A stretch of 64,000 nt of DNA from Myxococcales bacterium (GTDB taxonomy: Bacteria > Myxococcota > Myxococcia > Myxococcales > Myxococcaceae). Shown here in pieces: positions 53,601 to 63,874 of this stretch (positions are counted from its first letter, which is position 1; every line of letters starts with the position of its first letter). The stretch is taken from contig JACPVI010000006.1 of NCBI GenBank assembly GCA_016191815.1, positions 248,001 to 312,000 of the forward strand, read 5' to 3'. A model generated the notes under the pieces. That model saw only the letters and a list, made by a program, of their open reading frames with translations, ran no database searches and was not told the DNA's origin. The translations under genes were made by a program, and so were the position numbers.

Positions 53601-55016
53601 CGCCACCGAGGCCCCCAACAGAGGGCCGACTGCCGTCACTGACACGCTCCCACCGCCGGGGCCGATGAGGGCATAGGCGGGCGGCCTTTGGTGGAGGACA
53701 GTCACATCGAAAACCGAGAGGTTGCCAGCCTCGTCCTCGGCCTCCGCGCGAATGAGGTTTTGGCCCTCCGACAGCGTCACCTCGGAGGTGAAGTTGCCCT
53801 GGGCCAGTGCCGCTGCCACCGCGTTGACTCTTACCTCCTTCAGGAGGAAGTCGTCGGCTGCACTGCCCCGCACTTGCACCACTATCTCCTCGGTGGCCGC
53901 ACCGTCTGCCGGCGCCGAGACGACTACCGTGGGCGGAACGCCATCGTGCCGGACGGCGACGGTGGCCTCGGGCCCGGCGTTTCCCGCCAAGTCCACCGCG
54001 GTCGCGCGGAGTTGGTTTTCCACGTTGGGCGCAAGTTGCACTGCCACCGAGAAGTGGCCGGCCGCGTCGGCGACGGTGGAAGCGGGGGAGCTCCCGCCGA
54101 GGACGAAGACAGTGGCGAAGGCCTCGGTGCTGCCTGAGAGGGAGATGGGGGTTTGGTTGGTGGGACTGCGCACCGGCTCCAGGGTGGGGGCTGGCGGCGG
54201 CGTGGTGTCGCCCAGCGCGCGGAGCAACGCGTCGAATTCGGCTTGCTGCCGAGTCACCGAAAGCCATCGCTTGGCCGCCTCCTCCGCTCCCTTAGGAGGG
54301 AAGGCGTCTCGCCCCTTCTGCGCCCCCATGAAGGCGATGAGAAGCTGCTTCACCGGGTTGGCAACTACGGTTGAAGGGGAGCTCACCACGCGGTCGTCCC
54401 CCGGAGCACCCTTGCCGCCAGGCGGTGCAGAGTTGTGGGCCGCAGCGTTGAGGCCCTCGCCCAAGTCGTTGCCCCGCGCTACCTCCCACACCAGGAATTG
54501 CCGCTCAAAGGGAAGCCCCGCCACCTGCGCCGACGACAGCGGAGCGCTGGCGGCCAGATTGACGGCTTGGGCCACCTCCAGCACGGACTTCGGGGCTCCG
54601 TAGGCGAGCCGGCGAAGCTCTGCACAGTTCAGCGCGAAGGTCCCGTGGAGCCGAATCGCCGCGCCTGCCGCCGTCATCCTCCGCTCTGCCGGGCCGAGCG
54701 CCGAGATAGAGGGGTAGACGGCCAGCGGGCCTACCGCTTCGAGGGAGTCGAGCAGGAGGAAGGCCTCGCGCGAGATCTGGCCCAGCGAGAACTCTTCTAC
54801 CGGCCGGCTTGGGTTCGCCGCCTTCAATTCCTCTACGAGGGAGTCGATCGGCAATCCGCAGTTCGCAGCTCCGGGCGTCAGCGGCCCATCGCCTCCTTCG
54901 GGTCGCGCGGCCTCGTCCTTGGATGACGTGCAGCCAAGCGCCGCGAACGCGCATGCGATGATGCCGACAGCGGCCAATCTTGAACGATTCGCGTTCCTCC
55001 AGAGGCGGCTTTGCAT
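47655..55016 (-). CDS. Giant multidomain lipoprotein: Ig-like, NHL, thrombospondin type 3, IPT, beta-propeller, caspase-like C-terminus
   Basis: 2453 residues with a lipoprotein signal ([14 protein letters not shown]). In order: a helical N-terminal part; Ig-like domains (~275-440, [14 protein letters not shown]...); a ZU5-like segment ([14 protein letters not shown] ... VPPGAVS, ~450); NHL-type repeats (~590-970); and calcium-binding thrombospondin type 3 repeats (~976-1112, D-rich, [21 protein letters not shown]). Three or four IPT/TIG domains (~1216-1553) follow, then a YVTN-like propeller (~1560-1900). The C-terminus carries H2317 ([10 protein letters not shown]) and C2363 ([12 protein letters not shown]), spaced as in caspase-like proteases. 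It is probably a surface adhesin or sensor. GGAAGGGGG precedes the ATG. Confidence 0.88.
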   Translation of the reverse strand: MQSRLWRNANRSRLAAVGIIACAFAALGCTSSKDEAARPEGGDGPLTPGAANCGLPIDSLVEELKAANPSRPVEEFSLGQISREAFLLLDSLEAVGPLAVYPSISALGPAERRMTAAGAAIRLHGTFALNCAELRRLAYGAPKSVLEVAQAVNLAASAPLSSAQVAGLPFERQFLVWEVARGNDLGEGLNAAAHNSAPPGGKGAPGDDRVVSSPSTVVANPVKQLLIAFMGAQKGRDAFPPKGAEEAAKRWLSVTRQQAEFDALLRALGDTTPPPAPTLEPVRSPTNQTPISLSGSTEAFATVFVLGGSSPASTVADAAGHFSVAVQLAPNVENQLRATAVDLAGNAGPEATVAVRHDGVPPTVVVSAPADGAATEEIVVQVRGSAADDFLLKEVRVNAVAAALAQGNFTSEVTLSEGQNLIRAEAEDEAGNLSVFDVTVLHQRPPAYALIGPGGGSVSVTAVGPLLGASVAVPPGAVSQQVWVWIRLIEADSLPPLGDGVVALGPAVAFETNASGFAVPVTISVPFDRTLLPAVWGDISRVRMYRLDSGQGVFGEVAGASESGGLMHARVTSFSIYQDGLQPTVPSDVRVETLAGDGTSGTTSTTVEAWKTALPTPEWTAVADDGSFYASSYDGTKTSVYKLDAATQRLVLKGSVSGVRGIGLGVNKAGEAFVGDRVGKQVWKISGGTASPYAGGGTTAVTSMSNLVSPATASDLGEVLGLAVDADTGDVYVIGSQYFVVPAGGAGVRLAAPPFTRVPLPPMPPSIGGICPTPQGGLTRRPFVAAVSPAGLQSGASTKLLYIADNQSKTLEVVNLAPAGSSPVTVWPAANGTCGLAKTVLGGERETLLPPIPRPAFSLDFPFGDLAGMAVNSKTGDIYFTERLQQRISVRSGQTGCLTELGGDRQRIVIFPNLWANACAYDGDGRHPVGTAFFDPTGVALTKDGDLLVADAANHRVRLIYDTHLDTDGVENGDGFRVKGPDNCPTTPNPNQDDTDADGLGDACDPDDDNDGEPDTTDNCPMVANADQRDSDTDGQGDACDSDDDGDGICDPGQTAAACTGADNCPLVANASQVDGDADGVGDTCDNCPTAANPNQQDLNGNGVGTACDPSEDIAPPTVVIVAPASSSIVFDSTVSVEVTYADPSPSSGIDSSTFVLALDGATVALTNMYQPTGRIIGKLTNVSVGAHSLQATIKDNQGNAGSATATFTRQAPLLQSVRPNQGVPGATVTISGLGFDAAPAGNTVTIAGTAAAVLEVSPTFLVAPVPNAPAGAASIQVTRLGQASNALPFTVLAASGGPTLTALTPNNGPPNALVTISGAGFSTNAADSLVTFSGRLATVLAAAPTSLDVKVPPGAQSGPVELTDAVTGQVSNPLAFAVQHAPTVLSASPDHGPPGTVVTILGARFDPVSSNNVVKFGGIASTSVTAVSATELRATIPASAVSGAISVETGGVASNADTPFALAKTAIVTPPPAPSLTSISPSLLQVGDSVTLTGANFSSVIGESRVEFFPGVAAQVTAASPTSITATVPGGFQTGLVTVATSGGTSSGLQVVKALHPYAYVGALSSVQPIDIRNPDANLWTTVGAPIPLAASPTSIALRPQADYAYMSLLGTNQVGILDLRQVPAAAPTQGPLIPMPTGPSSLRVSPDGRRVYVACRDNLAVLDASPGSATFHTKIADVQLTGANQLLSGASPLFDVEVSHDGQTLFVLGKGKLAFLDADTLLPTGSPTLLTVGATARRVRIAPRQRSGNPTLFVASGTTVAPAVAGAIEVVDSITRTIVRKIDTKVATGGAIGTDIHAPRDIAFSPTVHLAAAGMDQLTSNVGLISEPLVASTLTYSASTPKPGLQQGVLGIAFTPDGEHILATRFDGKLLVLKYDNVRATTGTSAQVLREVTVSSSARAVAVQPVGAARIEGSLAGSVSVFVPQSGVGAGPPPEGGAALDLAFSGPLSSTAADRVSVTLGAGPDGLFSGDLLETSNTSLVFESPGAAVRVTLPAAPTLDPAVSESLSGVLAESTSLNLAVSRFDLRESRAASSFFHDSGGEVQAYLRQPLSALVEDRADMIVVPPLSGTGLLVTVTETAADSRRFQDPTGNVTAILQSSSGFDPLARDWQVWDITVVSASLANERVASVETANNSLAFRSGSRLPALNVAPASPSSASTFVAGAIDPDQAAASFSVTLTSQNPVRSSSVTVTRQPDGAFRSTPFVAIESGGTAPPGFTAFELSSTTPSAGEEISVTFVASEPIDTRRRDRTAFVAYYYESPDGRKRAEGNYNLVIPLVGPGAGLGYEIIKDRSLSKQDALDAAPKASLWLTDTHSAVPDEVFIGIAVDPPFFSSKVEDQLLTPDDLPGGLQYRFVWIDGCRSGQQGSAAEQFAAKFGAEAYLGWDVDINQDEGYRTVREVLKALKGRAAVEDAVVKAQLQLGSISTLRAFGTKCTGAANAMVCPVVVEIN

Positions 55017-55228
55017 GGCGAGACCCCCTTCCTTGCCTCCGCGGGATTCTTTTCATGGTACTGGAGCCATGCGGGTGGGCCGCAATCCGCCGCTGTGACC
55101 GCCTGTGCGTGCATCGGTCACGAGGTGCGCATGGTTTTTCGTAAGAGCTGCCTGCTCATCGCGAGTGGCCAGAATTCGAGCCACCAAGGCCAGGTTTCCG
55201 CCCCGCGAATTAGAAGACGTTCCTGGTC
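55017..55228. other. Region between the giant gene and the right repeat; no gene seen
   Basis: About 210 bp of mixed composition, including the promoter region of the giant gene. I see no open frame with coding character, no RNA gene and no clear inverted repeat. The right-hand junction of the inserted module should lie here or at 55229. Confidence 0.5.
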
Positions 55229-55341
55229 CCTTCGCCGACGCCGAGGCGCTGGCGCGGGCGCACTGCGGAGGAATGGCCGACGCGGGCGAAGGAGTGGCCG
55301 CCTGGATAGAGAAGCGCGCTCCCAACTTCACCGGGGCCTGA
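55229..55341 (+). pseudogene. Right copy of the direct repeat: orphan 3' end of an enoyl-CoA hydratase gene
   Basis: It encodes the same C-terminal tail (FADAEALARAHCGGMADAG ... EKRAPNFTGA, stop) as the intact gene at 46384-46496, with 107 of 113 bases identical. No start codon context or crotonase core precedes it, so it is a relic. It lies 18 bp from the clpX stop. Confidence 0.9.
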
Positions 55342-55359
55342 GCGCGGGCGAGAAAGCCC

Positions 55360-56634
<1,275 letters not shown>

Positions 56635-56754
56635 GGTGCCTCGCCCAAGAATGTAGTCAGCGCCGGCCGGGCGCGTCCAATTCCCCTGCTGGGTTTCTAA
56701 CGGCGCGGGCCGGCGTGCGCCCACCCTTCTCCGGGGCGCCCTGACGCGGCGCGG

Positions 56755-57378
56755 CTACTCCTTCTTCTTCTCGTCCTTGGCTGGCCCGGGCTTCTTCTGC
56801 ACCACCACCTCGTCGATGATGCCGTATTGCTTGGCCTCGGTGGCGCCCATGAAGTAGTCGCGCTCGGTGTCCTTCTCGACGCGGTCGAGCGACTGCCCGG
56901 TGTGCTTGACGATCAACTCGTTCAGCCGGGCGCGCATCCTCAGGATTTCCTTGGCGTGGATCTCGATGTCGCTCGCCTGGCCCCTCGCTCCGCCCATCGG
57001 CTGGTGGATCATGATCCGCGAGTTGGGCAAGGCGTACCGCTTGCTCCGGGCCCCGGCGAGCAACAGCACGGCGCCCATCGAGGCGGCCTGCCCGACGCAG
57101 ATGGTGGACACCGGCGGCTTCACGTACTGCATGGTGTCGTAGATCGCCAAGCCCGCGGTCACCGAGCCGCCCGGAGAGTTGATGTAGACGTTGATGTCCT
57201 TGTCGGGGTCCTCCGACTCGAGGAACAAGAGCTGGGCCACCACCACGTTGGCCACGTCGTCGTCGATCTCCGTGCCCAGCATGATGATCCGGTCCTTCAA
57301 GAGCCGGCTGTAGATGTCGTACGAGCGCTCGCCGCGATGAGTCTGCTCGATGACGTACGGGACGGGGAGGTAGGGCAT
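56755..57378 (-). CDS. clpP: ATP-dependent Clp protease proteolytic subunit
   Basis: 207 residues, with the catalytic triad S100 ([11 protein letters not shown]), H125 (MIHQPMGG) and D174. The N-terminus ([24 protein letters not shown]) is the standard ClpP start. It forms the tetradecameric protease chamber used by ClpX. It lies between tig (23 bp) and clpX (120 bp), the conserved order. Confidence 0.97.
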   Translation of the reverse strand: MPYLPVPYVIEQTHRGERSYDIYSRLLKDRIIMLGTEIDDDVANVVVAQLLFLESEDPDKDINVYINSPGGSVTAGLAIYDTMQYVKPPVSTICVGQAASMGAVLLLAGARSKRYALPNSRIMIHQPMGGARGQASDIEIHAKEILRMRARLNELIVKHTGQSLDRVEKDTERDYFMGATEAKQYGIIDEVVVQKKPGPAKDEKKKE

Positions 57379-57401
57379 GGAGGCTCCCGGCGGGTGAGGG
57401 G

Positions 57402-58682
57402 TCAGGAATACGTAGCCTGGGACTTCAGGAATTCAATCGTCTTTTCCTCTCGGATCCTGGCGGCCAAGTTCCGCCGCTCGTCGGGCCCCTTGAAGCGCTT
57501 GCGGACCTGCGAGAGCGCCTGGCTGCTGTCCTCGGCGAGCTGCTCGAGCTTCTTCTCGATGTCCTCGTCGGTTGCCTGCAAGCCCTCCTGCTCGGCGACC
57601 GCCTCGAGGAGGAGGCTGGCCTTCACCTCGAGCTCCGCCTTGCCGCGCATGTCCTCCCGGAGACGGTCCATGTCCATTCCCATGCTTCTGGGGTCGAGCC
57701 CGCCCCTGGCGAGCATCCGGAAAGCGCCTTCGAGCATCACGTCCAGCGCCCGCTCGACCATCGCCCTGGGCACTTCGATGGGATTCCTCTCGGCGAGGGC
57801 CTTCACCAAAACGTCGCGCTCGTCGGTGGCCGCCCGCGCCTTAAGCGCCCGCTCGAGGTCCGTCCGCACCTTGACCTTCAGCTCCTCGAGGGTCTGCGCG
57901 CCGCCGCCCACTTCCTTGGCGAAGTCGTCGTTCAGCTCGGGGATCACCCGGGCCTTGAGCCCCCTCAGCCGCAGCTTGAAGCGGGCCGTCTTGCCCTTCA
58001 CCTCGGCCACCCGGTAGTCGGGCGGAAACGGGTAGTCGGTTTCCTTCTCCTCGCCGACCTTCATCCCTTCCAGCGCGGCGACGTTGCCCTCGATCAGCTC
58101 GCCGGGGGCGATCTCCACCGTCACGTTCTCGGCCTTGCCTCCGGGGAACTCCTTTCCCTCGCAGGTGCCTTGGTAGTCGATGAGGGCGAAGTCGCCGGCC
58201 TTGGCGACCTCGCGTCCTTCTATCGGCTCGAGGCGAGAGAGGCTGCGCCGTATCTGCTCCAATTGCTCCATCACCTTCTCGTCGGGGACTTTCACCTCGG
58301 CCTGCTTGAGCGCCAGGCCCTTGTAGTCCTTGGGCTCGACCTTCGGTTTCACCTCCACCCGGGCCTCGAAGGCGAAGGGTGCGTCGGCCTTCAGCGGCTC
58401 GTTGGTGACGCGGGGGGCGCCCACCGCCTCGACCTTGTGCTCGTGGATCGCGTCGAAGAACGCCCGCTGCACGAGCTGGTGGATGACGTCGTCTTCCACT
58501 TGCTCCTTGAAGCGCTGCTCCAGGATGCGCCGGGGAACCTTCCCTGGCCGGAAGCCGGCGATCTTCACTTGGCGGGAGAGCGCCTTGTAGGCGCGGTCCA
58601 GCTCCTGAGCCACCACCGCCTGCTCCACCTCGATCGAGAGCTTTCGCTCGATCGGGGAGACCTCCTCTACTCGGACCTTCAT
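57402..58682 (-). CDS. tig: Trigger factor
   Basis: 426 residues: ribosome-binding N-terminal domain with the signature [16 protein letters not shown] (~43-58), an FKBP-type prolyl isomerase domain (~150-240, [17 protein letters not shown]) and a helical C-terminal chaperone domain. It is a cytosolic ribosome-bound chaperone, first in the tig-clpP-clpX operon and directly downstream of the tRNA-Leu gene. Confidence 0.96.
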   Translation of the reverse strand: MKVRVEEVSPIERKLSIEVEQAVVAQELDRAYKALSRQVKIAGFRPGKVPRRILEQRFKEQVEDDVIHQLVQRAFFDAIHEHKVEAVGAPRVTNEPLKADAPFAFEARVEVKPKVEPKDYKGLALKQAEVKVPDEKVMEQLEQIRRSLSRLEPIEGREVAKAGDFALIDYQGTCEGKEFPGGKAENVTVEIAPGELIEGNVAALEGMKVGEEKETDYPFPPDYRVAEVKGKTARFKLRLRGLKARVIPELNDDFAKEVGGGAQTLEELKVKVRTDLERALKARAATDERDVLVKALAERNPIEVPRAMVERALDVMLEGAFRMLARGGLDPRSMGMDMDRLREDMRGKAELEVKASLLLEAVAEQEGLQATDEDIEKKLEQLAEDSSQALSQVRKRFKGPDERRNLAARIREEKTIEFLKSQATYS

Positions 58683-58733
58683 GTTCCCTCGCTTGGCTCC
58701 GCCGTCCGGGGCAGTTGCTTTAGCAGAGTTTCT

Positions 58734-58815
58734 TGGGCGAGGAGGGATTCGAACCCTCAGACCTTTCGGTACCAGATCCTAAGTCTGGCGCGTCTACCAG
58801 TTCCGCCACTCGCCC
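58734..58815 (-). tRNA. tRNA-Leu (anticodon TAG)
   Basis: 82 nt. Acceptor GGGCGAG pairs with CTCGCCC, the anticodon stem-loop is CCAGACTTAGGATCTGG (anticodon TAG), a short variable arm follows, and the T-loop is GGGTTCGAATCCC. CCA is not encoded. Confidence 0.95.
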
Positions 58816-58823
58816 GAAACGAA

Positions 58824-58879
58824 TCGAGGGCCGGGGGTTGAGAGTGAGCCCCGCTCCCCACTCAACCCGCGGCCCTCGA
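58824..58879. repeat. Long inverted repeat between two tRNA genes
   Basis: Arms 58824-58842 and 58861-58879 are complementary at 18 of 19 positions (TCGAGGGCC-GGGGTTGAG type) around an 18-nt loop. It fills nearly the whole spacer between tRNA-Leu and tRNA-Lys. It could be a processing signal, a terminator for tRNA-Lys, or a small dispersed palindrome. Confidence 0.8.
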
Positions 58880-58884
58880 CCCAG

Positions 58885-58957
58885 TGAGAGCGGAGGGAAT
58901 CGAACCCACAACCTATGGATTAAGAGTCCATTGCTCTGCCAATTGAGCTACGCTCCC
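58885..58957 (-). tRNA. tRNA-Lys (anticodon CTT)
   Basis: 73 nt. Acceptor GGGAGCG pairs with CGCTCTC (one G-T pair), the D-loop is GCTCAATTGGCAGAGC, the anticodon loop is CTCTTAA (anticodon CTT) and the T-arm GTGGGTTCGATTCCC. CCA is not encoded. Confidence 0.95.
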
Positions 58958-58985
58958 GAAGAGCCGCGGGCTTTTAGAAGATCGC

Positions 58986-59768
58986 CTAGGGGGTGTCAAC
59001 GACGGCAGGCCCGGCCCGGGGCTTCCCGGCGATCAGCCAGACCCCCACTCCAATCAGGACCACCACGATGATCTGCGCCGGGGTGAAGCCGGCGTAGCGC
59101 TTGTCGACGAAGTCCAGGTCCGAAGCGCGCAGGAAGTCGAGGAAGAACCTCGGCACCGAGTAGCCGATCGCCAAAACGCCCATGAGGAAACCGGGCGGCC
59201 GCCTCTTTCGCGCGAGCGAGTAGAGCGCGACGCAGAGCACCGCGAGCACCAGAGCGTCGTACAGCCCGAGGTCGTGCCTTGCGCCCCCAGGGTAGGCGAC
59301 CGCCAGCGGGAAGCTGGTGAGCACGCCGGGGTGGTCGTGAGCGAAGAAGCAGCCTATGCGGGCCACCGCCCAGCCGGGGGTGGCGCCGACGGCGAGCGCG
59401 TTCAGGTAGGGGCGAAGCTCGATCCGGTTTCGCCGGAAGAAGAGGATGATGCCCGCGAGTGCGCCGAGCACTCCGCCCATCGAGGAGAGCCCGTCCCACA
59501 CCCGCAGGAGCACGACCGGCCCCTCTTTCGCCAATAGCTCGGGGTGGTAGCCGAGCACGTGGAGAAGGTGGGCGCCCAATAGTCCGCCGACGATCGCCCA
59601 GGTCGCCACTCTTCTCAGCGGTTCGTCGTCCCCCGGGCCGATCTTCCTGGCCGCCCGCACGGAGAGGTAGGCGCCGAGGAGCGTCCCCGCCGCCGAGAGC
59701 ACGCCGAAGGCCTCGAGCTTGAGCCCCAAGGGCAAAGGCAGCGATGGAGTGTGGACGTACGGAAGCAC
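58986..59768 (-). CDS. lgt: Prolipoprotein diacylglyceryl transferase-like protein
   Basis: 260 residues with about seven membrane helices. Lgt attaches diacylglycerol to the lipobox Cys of prelipoproteins. The family region is ARIGCFFAHDHPG ... GGARHDLGLYDAL, with the Arg-Gly-containing loop and the later RFFLDFLR motif; it is a divergent member, lacking the exact GRxGN. The GTG at 59768, with GAGG five bases before it, is preferred over starts up to 59801. The window encodes at least two substrates (Memo-AMMECR1 and the giant protein). Confidence 0.82.
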   Translation of the reverse strand: MLPYVHTPSLPLPLGLKLEAFGVLSAAGTLLGAYLSVRAARKIGPGDDEPLRRVATWAIVGGLLGAHLLHVLGYHPELLAKEGPVVLLRVWDGLSSMGGVLGALAGIILFFRRNRIELRPYLNALAVGATPGWAVARIGCFFAHDHPGVLTSFPLAVAYPGGARHDLGLYDALVLAVLCVALYSLARKRRPPGFLMGVLAIGYSVPRFFLDFLRASDLDFVDKRYAGFTPAQIIVVVLIGVGVWLIAGKPRAGPAVVDTP

Positions 59769-59840
59769 GGCCACCTCATAACAGCCGTGGGGGCAGGGCA
59801 CATGCCCGCGGGCCCGAGAGGGATTGCTCGAGGGGCCTCG

Positions 59841-61109
59841 TCACTCCACCGGCCGCCGCTGCTCGCCGACTTTGCGCAGCCGCATCGCCACCGGGAAGTG
59901 GTCGCTGGCGCCTTCCGGATCCACGTGCGCCGGCTGATCGCCGATCCTCGGCAAGAAGAAGCGCCGCGGCCCGCCGGTGGCGGGGTCCCTCAGCCAGTCG
60001 GGCGCGAGCACCGAGGTCGAGCCCGGCACCCACGCCAGCCCTTCTCCGTCCAGCAAGGTGTGCGACACGATGAGGTGGTCGAAGGAGTTCCACTTCTTCT
60101 CGGGCACGTAGAAGTGGGTGCCCAACTGAACGCGCTCGCCCTCCGGCCCGGCGGCGGCCTTCTGCTCCGCGAGAGCGTCGAGCGTGTCGAACACCCGGCG
60201 CTCCTCGAGGGCCTGCGTGGCGCTCGAGGCCTTGCGGAGGCCGTCCCTGATGCCGGCTTCACCCATGCCTTCGTTGAAATCGCCCAGCACCACCACCTCG
60301 CGCCCGGGGTCTTTTTCCAGAATGCCGTCGATCGCGGCCTTCACCGCCTTCGCGGTGGCCGTTCGGTCGGCAGCCACCTTCTGCGGGTCCTGCCCGACGC
60401 GGCTCGCGGGCCAGTGGTTGACCAGCACCGTCAAGGTCCGGCCGTTCACGTCCAGGTCCACCTGCAGGATGCCCCGGAACTTCTTGCCCGCCTCGTTCAC
60501 CACCGGGTGCAGCTTGGGTGCGCCCAAGACCGGGTAGCGGGTGAGCAGCGCCGGCTCGATGCCGCGGGCGTCGGAGTCCTCGACGTGGGCCACCGGCCGG
60601 TAGCCGAGGTCCGCCAGCCCCTCGGTGCGGAGCTTCTCCACCACCGCCGCGTTCTCCACCTCGGTCATCGCCAGCACGTCGGGGCCGCGGCCGCCGTTCA
60701 TCTCCCGGATGACGCGTGAGAGGTTCTGGATGTGGAGCTCGAGCTGTGCCTCGTCGTACTTGGTCGGTCCGGCCGCGGTGAACTGCTGGTCGTTGGTGAC
60801 CGGGTCGTCCACGGTGTCGAAGAGATTCTCCACGTTGTAATGCGCCACCATCAGCTCGTCCGGGCGGCAGGGCTCTCGGGGGTCGATCGGCAGGAGCGGC
60901 AGCTTCCCGCTCACCGAGACCGGCGCCGCTCCGGGCACGCCCAGCGCCCGGCCGACCTGCGAGCCGTCGCGAGGCTCGACGAGCCGGTCGGCCGACCGCG
61001 CCGGCGGCATCAGCGGCGGAGCGACGCTTGGGGTGGACTTCCCTCGCGTGTCCGCGGGCGAGGGAATCGGCGGGGTGACGCCTGGGCGGCCGATGCGGTT
61101 GTCGGGCAT
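59841..61109 (-). CDS. Endonuclease/exonuclease/phosphatase family protein with Pro-rich N-terminus
   Basis: 422 residues. Residues 1-~90 are Pro/Arg/Ser-rich and look disordered (MPDNRIGRPGVTPPIPSP). The catalytic fold follows with all hallmark motifs: YNVENLFD, the metal-binding Glu in MTEVEN, NHWPASR, the catalytic LGDFNE and the terminal SDHFPV. The best match is the secreted nuclease/phosphodiesterase branch. No classical signal peptide is visible. It is divergent (55 bp) from the PLD-like gene. Confidence 0.87.
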   Translation of the reverse strand: MPDNRIGRPGVTPPIPSPADTRGKSTPSVAPPLMPPARSADRLVEPRDGSQVGRALGVPGAAPVSVSGKLPLLPIDPREPCRPDELMVAHYNVENLFDTVDDPVTNDQQFTAAGPTKYDEAQLELHIQNLSRVIREMNGGRGPDVLAMTEVENAAVVEKLRTEGLADLGYRPVAHVEDSDARGIEPALLTRYPVLGAPKLHPVVNEAGKKFRGILQVDLDVNGRTLTVLVNHWPASRVGQDPQKVAADRTATAKAVKAAIDGILEKDPGREVVVLGDFNEGMGEAGIRDGLRKASSATQALEERRVFDTLDALAEQKAAAGPEGERVQLGTHFYVPEKKWNSFDHLIVSHTLLDGEGLAWVPGSTSVLAPDWLRDPATGGPRRFFLPRIGDQPAHVDPEGASDHFPVAMRLRKVGEQRRPVE

Positions 61110-61164
61110 GGCTTTCGGGTAAGTTACCCCAAGACGCACCGCCGGCGCGCGGCAGGAGCCCGAA

Positions 61165-62820
61165 ATGCCCCGCATCCATCGCCCCAGCCCGCCCCCATCT
61201 CCGGCTTCGGTGGACAGCGTCACCCCGGCGGCGCCCGCGAGGCCGGCCGAACCCGCCGCGGTCGATCGGTTCTCCCCGGGCGCGGCCGGCGCGCCCGCGA
61301 TCGAGACCATCTTCACGCCCGGGGACGCGGCGAAGAAGGCGGAGCTGGCGCTGCTCGACGAGATCATCGCCGCGAGGAAGGCCGACCGCCGCACCCTCGG
61401 CGCCTCCGAGAACCCGTACCGGATCGAGTACGCCATCTACAACATGACGGACCCAGAGGTGATCGGCCGGCTCATCGAGGCGGCCCGGGCGGGGGTGAAG
61501 GTCCAGGTGCTGATCGACGCCAACCAGATCGGCCCCCACAAGCCGCACAACACGGTGGTGAACGAGCTGACCTCCGCGGGCTTCACCCACGCCGAATCCC
61601 ACAAGGGCCTCTCGGCCGAGGAGCGGCGCGACCTGCAAGTCATCGAGATCGACATGCCCGGAGAGGGGCTGTTCCATTTCAAGAGCCGCTACTTCGCATT
61701 CCCGGAGGCGAGCGGACGGCTCAAGGAGACCCTGCTCACCGGCTCCCACAACCCGCAGAGCTCGGCGCACAAGAACGACGAGAGCCTGCACAAGATCACC
61801 GAGCCGGCGCTGATCAAGAAGTACGTCGAGGCCTATCGCGCCCTCCGGGACGGCCAGCCGGTGCGGAACGAGTGGAGCGATGGGGCCGCGGTCAACGTCC
61901 TGTTCACCGCTCCGTCCACGCAAGGCCCCAAACCGGTGGACAAGATCTTCGAGCTGATCGACCAGGAACGCGAGCTGGTCTTCCTCACCGTCTTCTCGCT
62001 GCGGAACCTCGAGTCCTCGCGGGGCGAGAAGCTGGTGGACAAGCTCATCGCGGCCAAGGAGCGCGGCGTTCCGGTGGTGGTGGTGACCGACCGAAAATCC
62101 TCGGACGGGGTCGGCCCCGATGGGGCTCCGAGCGCGCACGACGCCGACCCCACCGACGAGCTGCTCGAGCGCGCAGGAATCCCCGTCTACGAGTACACGA
62201 ACAAGGCCGGTCCGCGCACCGCGATGCACCTCAAGTCGGCGGTGTTCGGCCTCACGGACATGAAGGTGGTGACCGACACCGGCAACTGGACCGCCGCCAC
62301 CATGGGCAGCGGCGGCGCCTCGCGCGGGAAGAACGCCGAGAGCATCCTCTTCGTCGACTCCGGGCGGTACGACGGCAATGCGACCGGCCGGGTGTACCTG
62401 GCCGAGTTCCTGAGGGTGATGCGCAAGTACGCCGACCAGAACGCCGGCACCGGCAAGCCGGACGTGGAGCGGTTGATCTCCGAGCTGCAAGCCTCACCCG
62501 GCTGGCCGGAGGTTAAGGTGTCCTTCGACCTGATGGCCCGGGCCATGTCCGGGCGCGAGGTGTATCTCACCGGTCCGCACCCGGCCCTCGCCGGGCGAGA
62601 CGGGGCGCCTGGCCTCAAGCTGGACACCGACCCCGGGACCGCCGCCTTCCGCGCTCGCGCGGACGTCGAGTTGCCGCTGGGAACCCGGCTGGAGTACCGC
62701 TTCGCAAGGCGCGATGACTCCGGGCGCGTCGAGCACACCCCGGGGGAGAGCGCCATCCTCGTCGTCGAGCCCACCGGCAGCCGCGCCGATGCGCTCACCG
62801 TCGGAGGCGAGGTCGGCTGA
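61165..62820 (+). CDS. Phospholipase D-like protein with C-terminal starch-binding-like domain
   Basis: 551 residues. A Pro/Ala-rich N-terminus (MPRIHRPSPPPSP) leads to two PLD half-sites: FHFKSRYFAF (~169) with GSHNPQSS, and MHLKSAVFG (~354) with GNWTAATM. Both keep HxK, but the Asp of the HKD motif is replaced, so activity may be altered. Residues ~450-545 (VKVSFDLMARAMSGREVYL ... EYRFARR) resemble a CBM20 carbohydrate-binding fold. There is no signal peptide despite the likely extracellular role. Confidence 0.8.
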   Translation: MPRIHRPSPPPSPASVDSVTPAAPARPAEPAAVDRFSPGAAGAPAIETIFTPGDAAKKAELALLDEIIAARKADRRTLGASENPYRIEYAIYNMTDPEVIGRLIEAARAGVKVQVLIDANQIGPHKPHNTVVNELTSAGFTHAESHKGLSAEERRDLQVIEIDMPGEGLFHFKSRYFAFPEASGRLKETLLTGSHNPQSSAHKNDESLHKITEPALIKKYVEAYRALRDGQPVRNEWSDGAAVNVLFTAPSTQGPKPVDKIFELIDQERELVFLTVFSLRNLESSRGEKLVDKLIAAKERGVPVVVVTDRKSSDGVGPDGAPSAHDADPTDELLERAGIPVYEYTNKAGPRTAMHLKSAVFGLTDMKVVTDTGNWTAATMGSGGASRGKNAESILFVDSGRYDGNATGRVYLAEFLRVMRKYADQNAGTGKPDVERLISELQASPGWPEVKVSFDLMARAMSGREVYLTGPHPALAGRDGAPGLKLDTDPGTAAFRARADVELPLGTRLEYRFARRDDSGRVEHTPGESAILVVEPTGSRADALTVGGEVG

Positions 62821-62917
62821 CCGAGCGCGCCGGCGAGCCGCCCGCCACTTTCGAATCCTCAACGGAGCAGCAGTCTTTCGGGTCGCGGACCGGCGCGGCG
62901 ATGCGCACCCTCCGGCC

Positions 62918-63832
62918 ATGCTCGAGCTGCTCCGCTGGACCACTCTCCACCCAGCCCTGGTCCACTTGCCGCTGGGAATCTTGCCGCTCGCGGCCCTGGC
63001 CTACGCGATGGCCGTCGTGCGCCGGTCGGAGCGGTGGACCTTCGCCGCGGACATGGCGCTCTTCATCGGCGCCGGTGGCACTGTCCTCGCGGCGGGCTTC
63101 GGCCTGGTCGCCTATCTCGTGCTGGACTGGCCCTCCGGGTGGGCGCCCTGGCCGGTCATCCACTTGGCCTTGGGCGCCAGTTCCACCGCGGCGGTCGTGT
63201 CCGCAGCCGTCTTTCGGGGGCTCACCAGGCGGCGCCGGATGGTGGCCAGCCGCGGCCTTGCGGCCATCTCCTTCCTGCTCGTTTTGGCGGCCGCCGGCAC
63301 CGGCTGGGTCGGCGGCGAGGTGCTCGTCTTCCACGGCGGCGCCGCGGTCAGGGCGGCGGGCGACGGCTTGCTCGCTCCTCCAGTCACCTGGCCAGAAGGC
63401 CCCCCCAGCTCGGTCGCGGACGCGATGGGGCGGCTCCGCTCCACCTGGGCCGCCAACAACGGCGCCCTCACCCGGGTGCTGGTGGACCGCCCCACCGAGC
63501 CCCGCTTCCGCGAAGTCGCGGAGAATGCGCGCCTCATTCAACAGCTGGCCCGCTGGCTGATGCGAGAGGGACCGGAGCTTACTGGAGTCGGAGGCGCCGG
63601 CTTCGATGACGAGGAGGAGGAGGTCGGAGCGGAGCGCAGGCGCCATGGCCGCGGGGCCACCGCCCGGGAGCACCTCCGACAGATGGCCGGCGATCTCCTC
63701 GCCCGCGCGCGCTCCCTCGAGGACGCGGCGCTGCACCAGGACGTGCTCGAGGTGATGCACCGCCAAGGCGAGTTGACCGCCGCCTGCGCCGGATGCCACC
63801 AGCACCTCCGCTGGAACCGAGAGCGCGACTGA
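62918..63832 (+). CDS. DUF2231-like membrane protein with C-terminal CxxCH
   Basis: 304 residues. The first ~160 hold four membrane helices with the family start LHPALVHLPLGILPLAALAY and the GWVGGEVLVFHG motif, which carries the conserved His of DUF2231. The soluble tail ends in a helix with CAGCHQHLRW, a c-type heme site like those of cytochrome c-prime-type domains. It is probably a membrane redox protein. The ATG at 62918 places the first helix at the N-terminus. Confidence 0.82.
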   Translation: MLELLRWTTLHPALVHLPLGILPLAALAYAMAVVRRSERWTFAADMALFIGAGGTVLAAGFGLVAYLVLDWPSGWAPWPVIHLALGASSTAAVVSAAVFRGLTRRRRMVASRGLAAISFLLVLAAAGTGWVGGEVLVFHGGAAVRAAGDGLLAPPVTWPEGPPSSVADAMGRLRSTWAANNGALTRVLVDRPTEPRFREVAENARLIQQLARWLMREGPELTGVGGAGFDDEEEEVGAERRRHGRGATAREHLRQMAGDLLARARSLEDAALHQDVLEVMHRQGELTAACAGCHQHLRWNRERD

Positions 63833-63874
63833 CAGCCTTGACCTGCGCCCACGCGGAGGTCAGATTGGCCCGCC

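Noticed and set aside
55105-55341. A 78-codon frame ending like an enoyl-CoA hydratase
   Set aside because: Only the last 37 codons have homology; the upstream part is unrelated. It is treated as the relic copy of the direct repeat.
46384-55341. Interpretation of the module as a prophage or integrative element with integrase
   Set aside because: No integrase, transposase or phage gene lies between the repeats, so only the repeat-flanked module is claimed.
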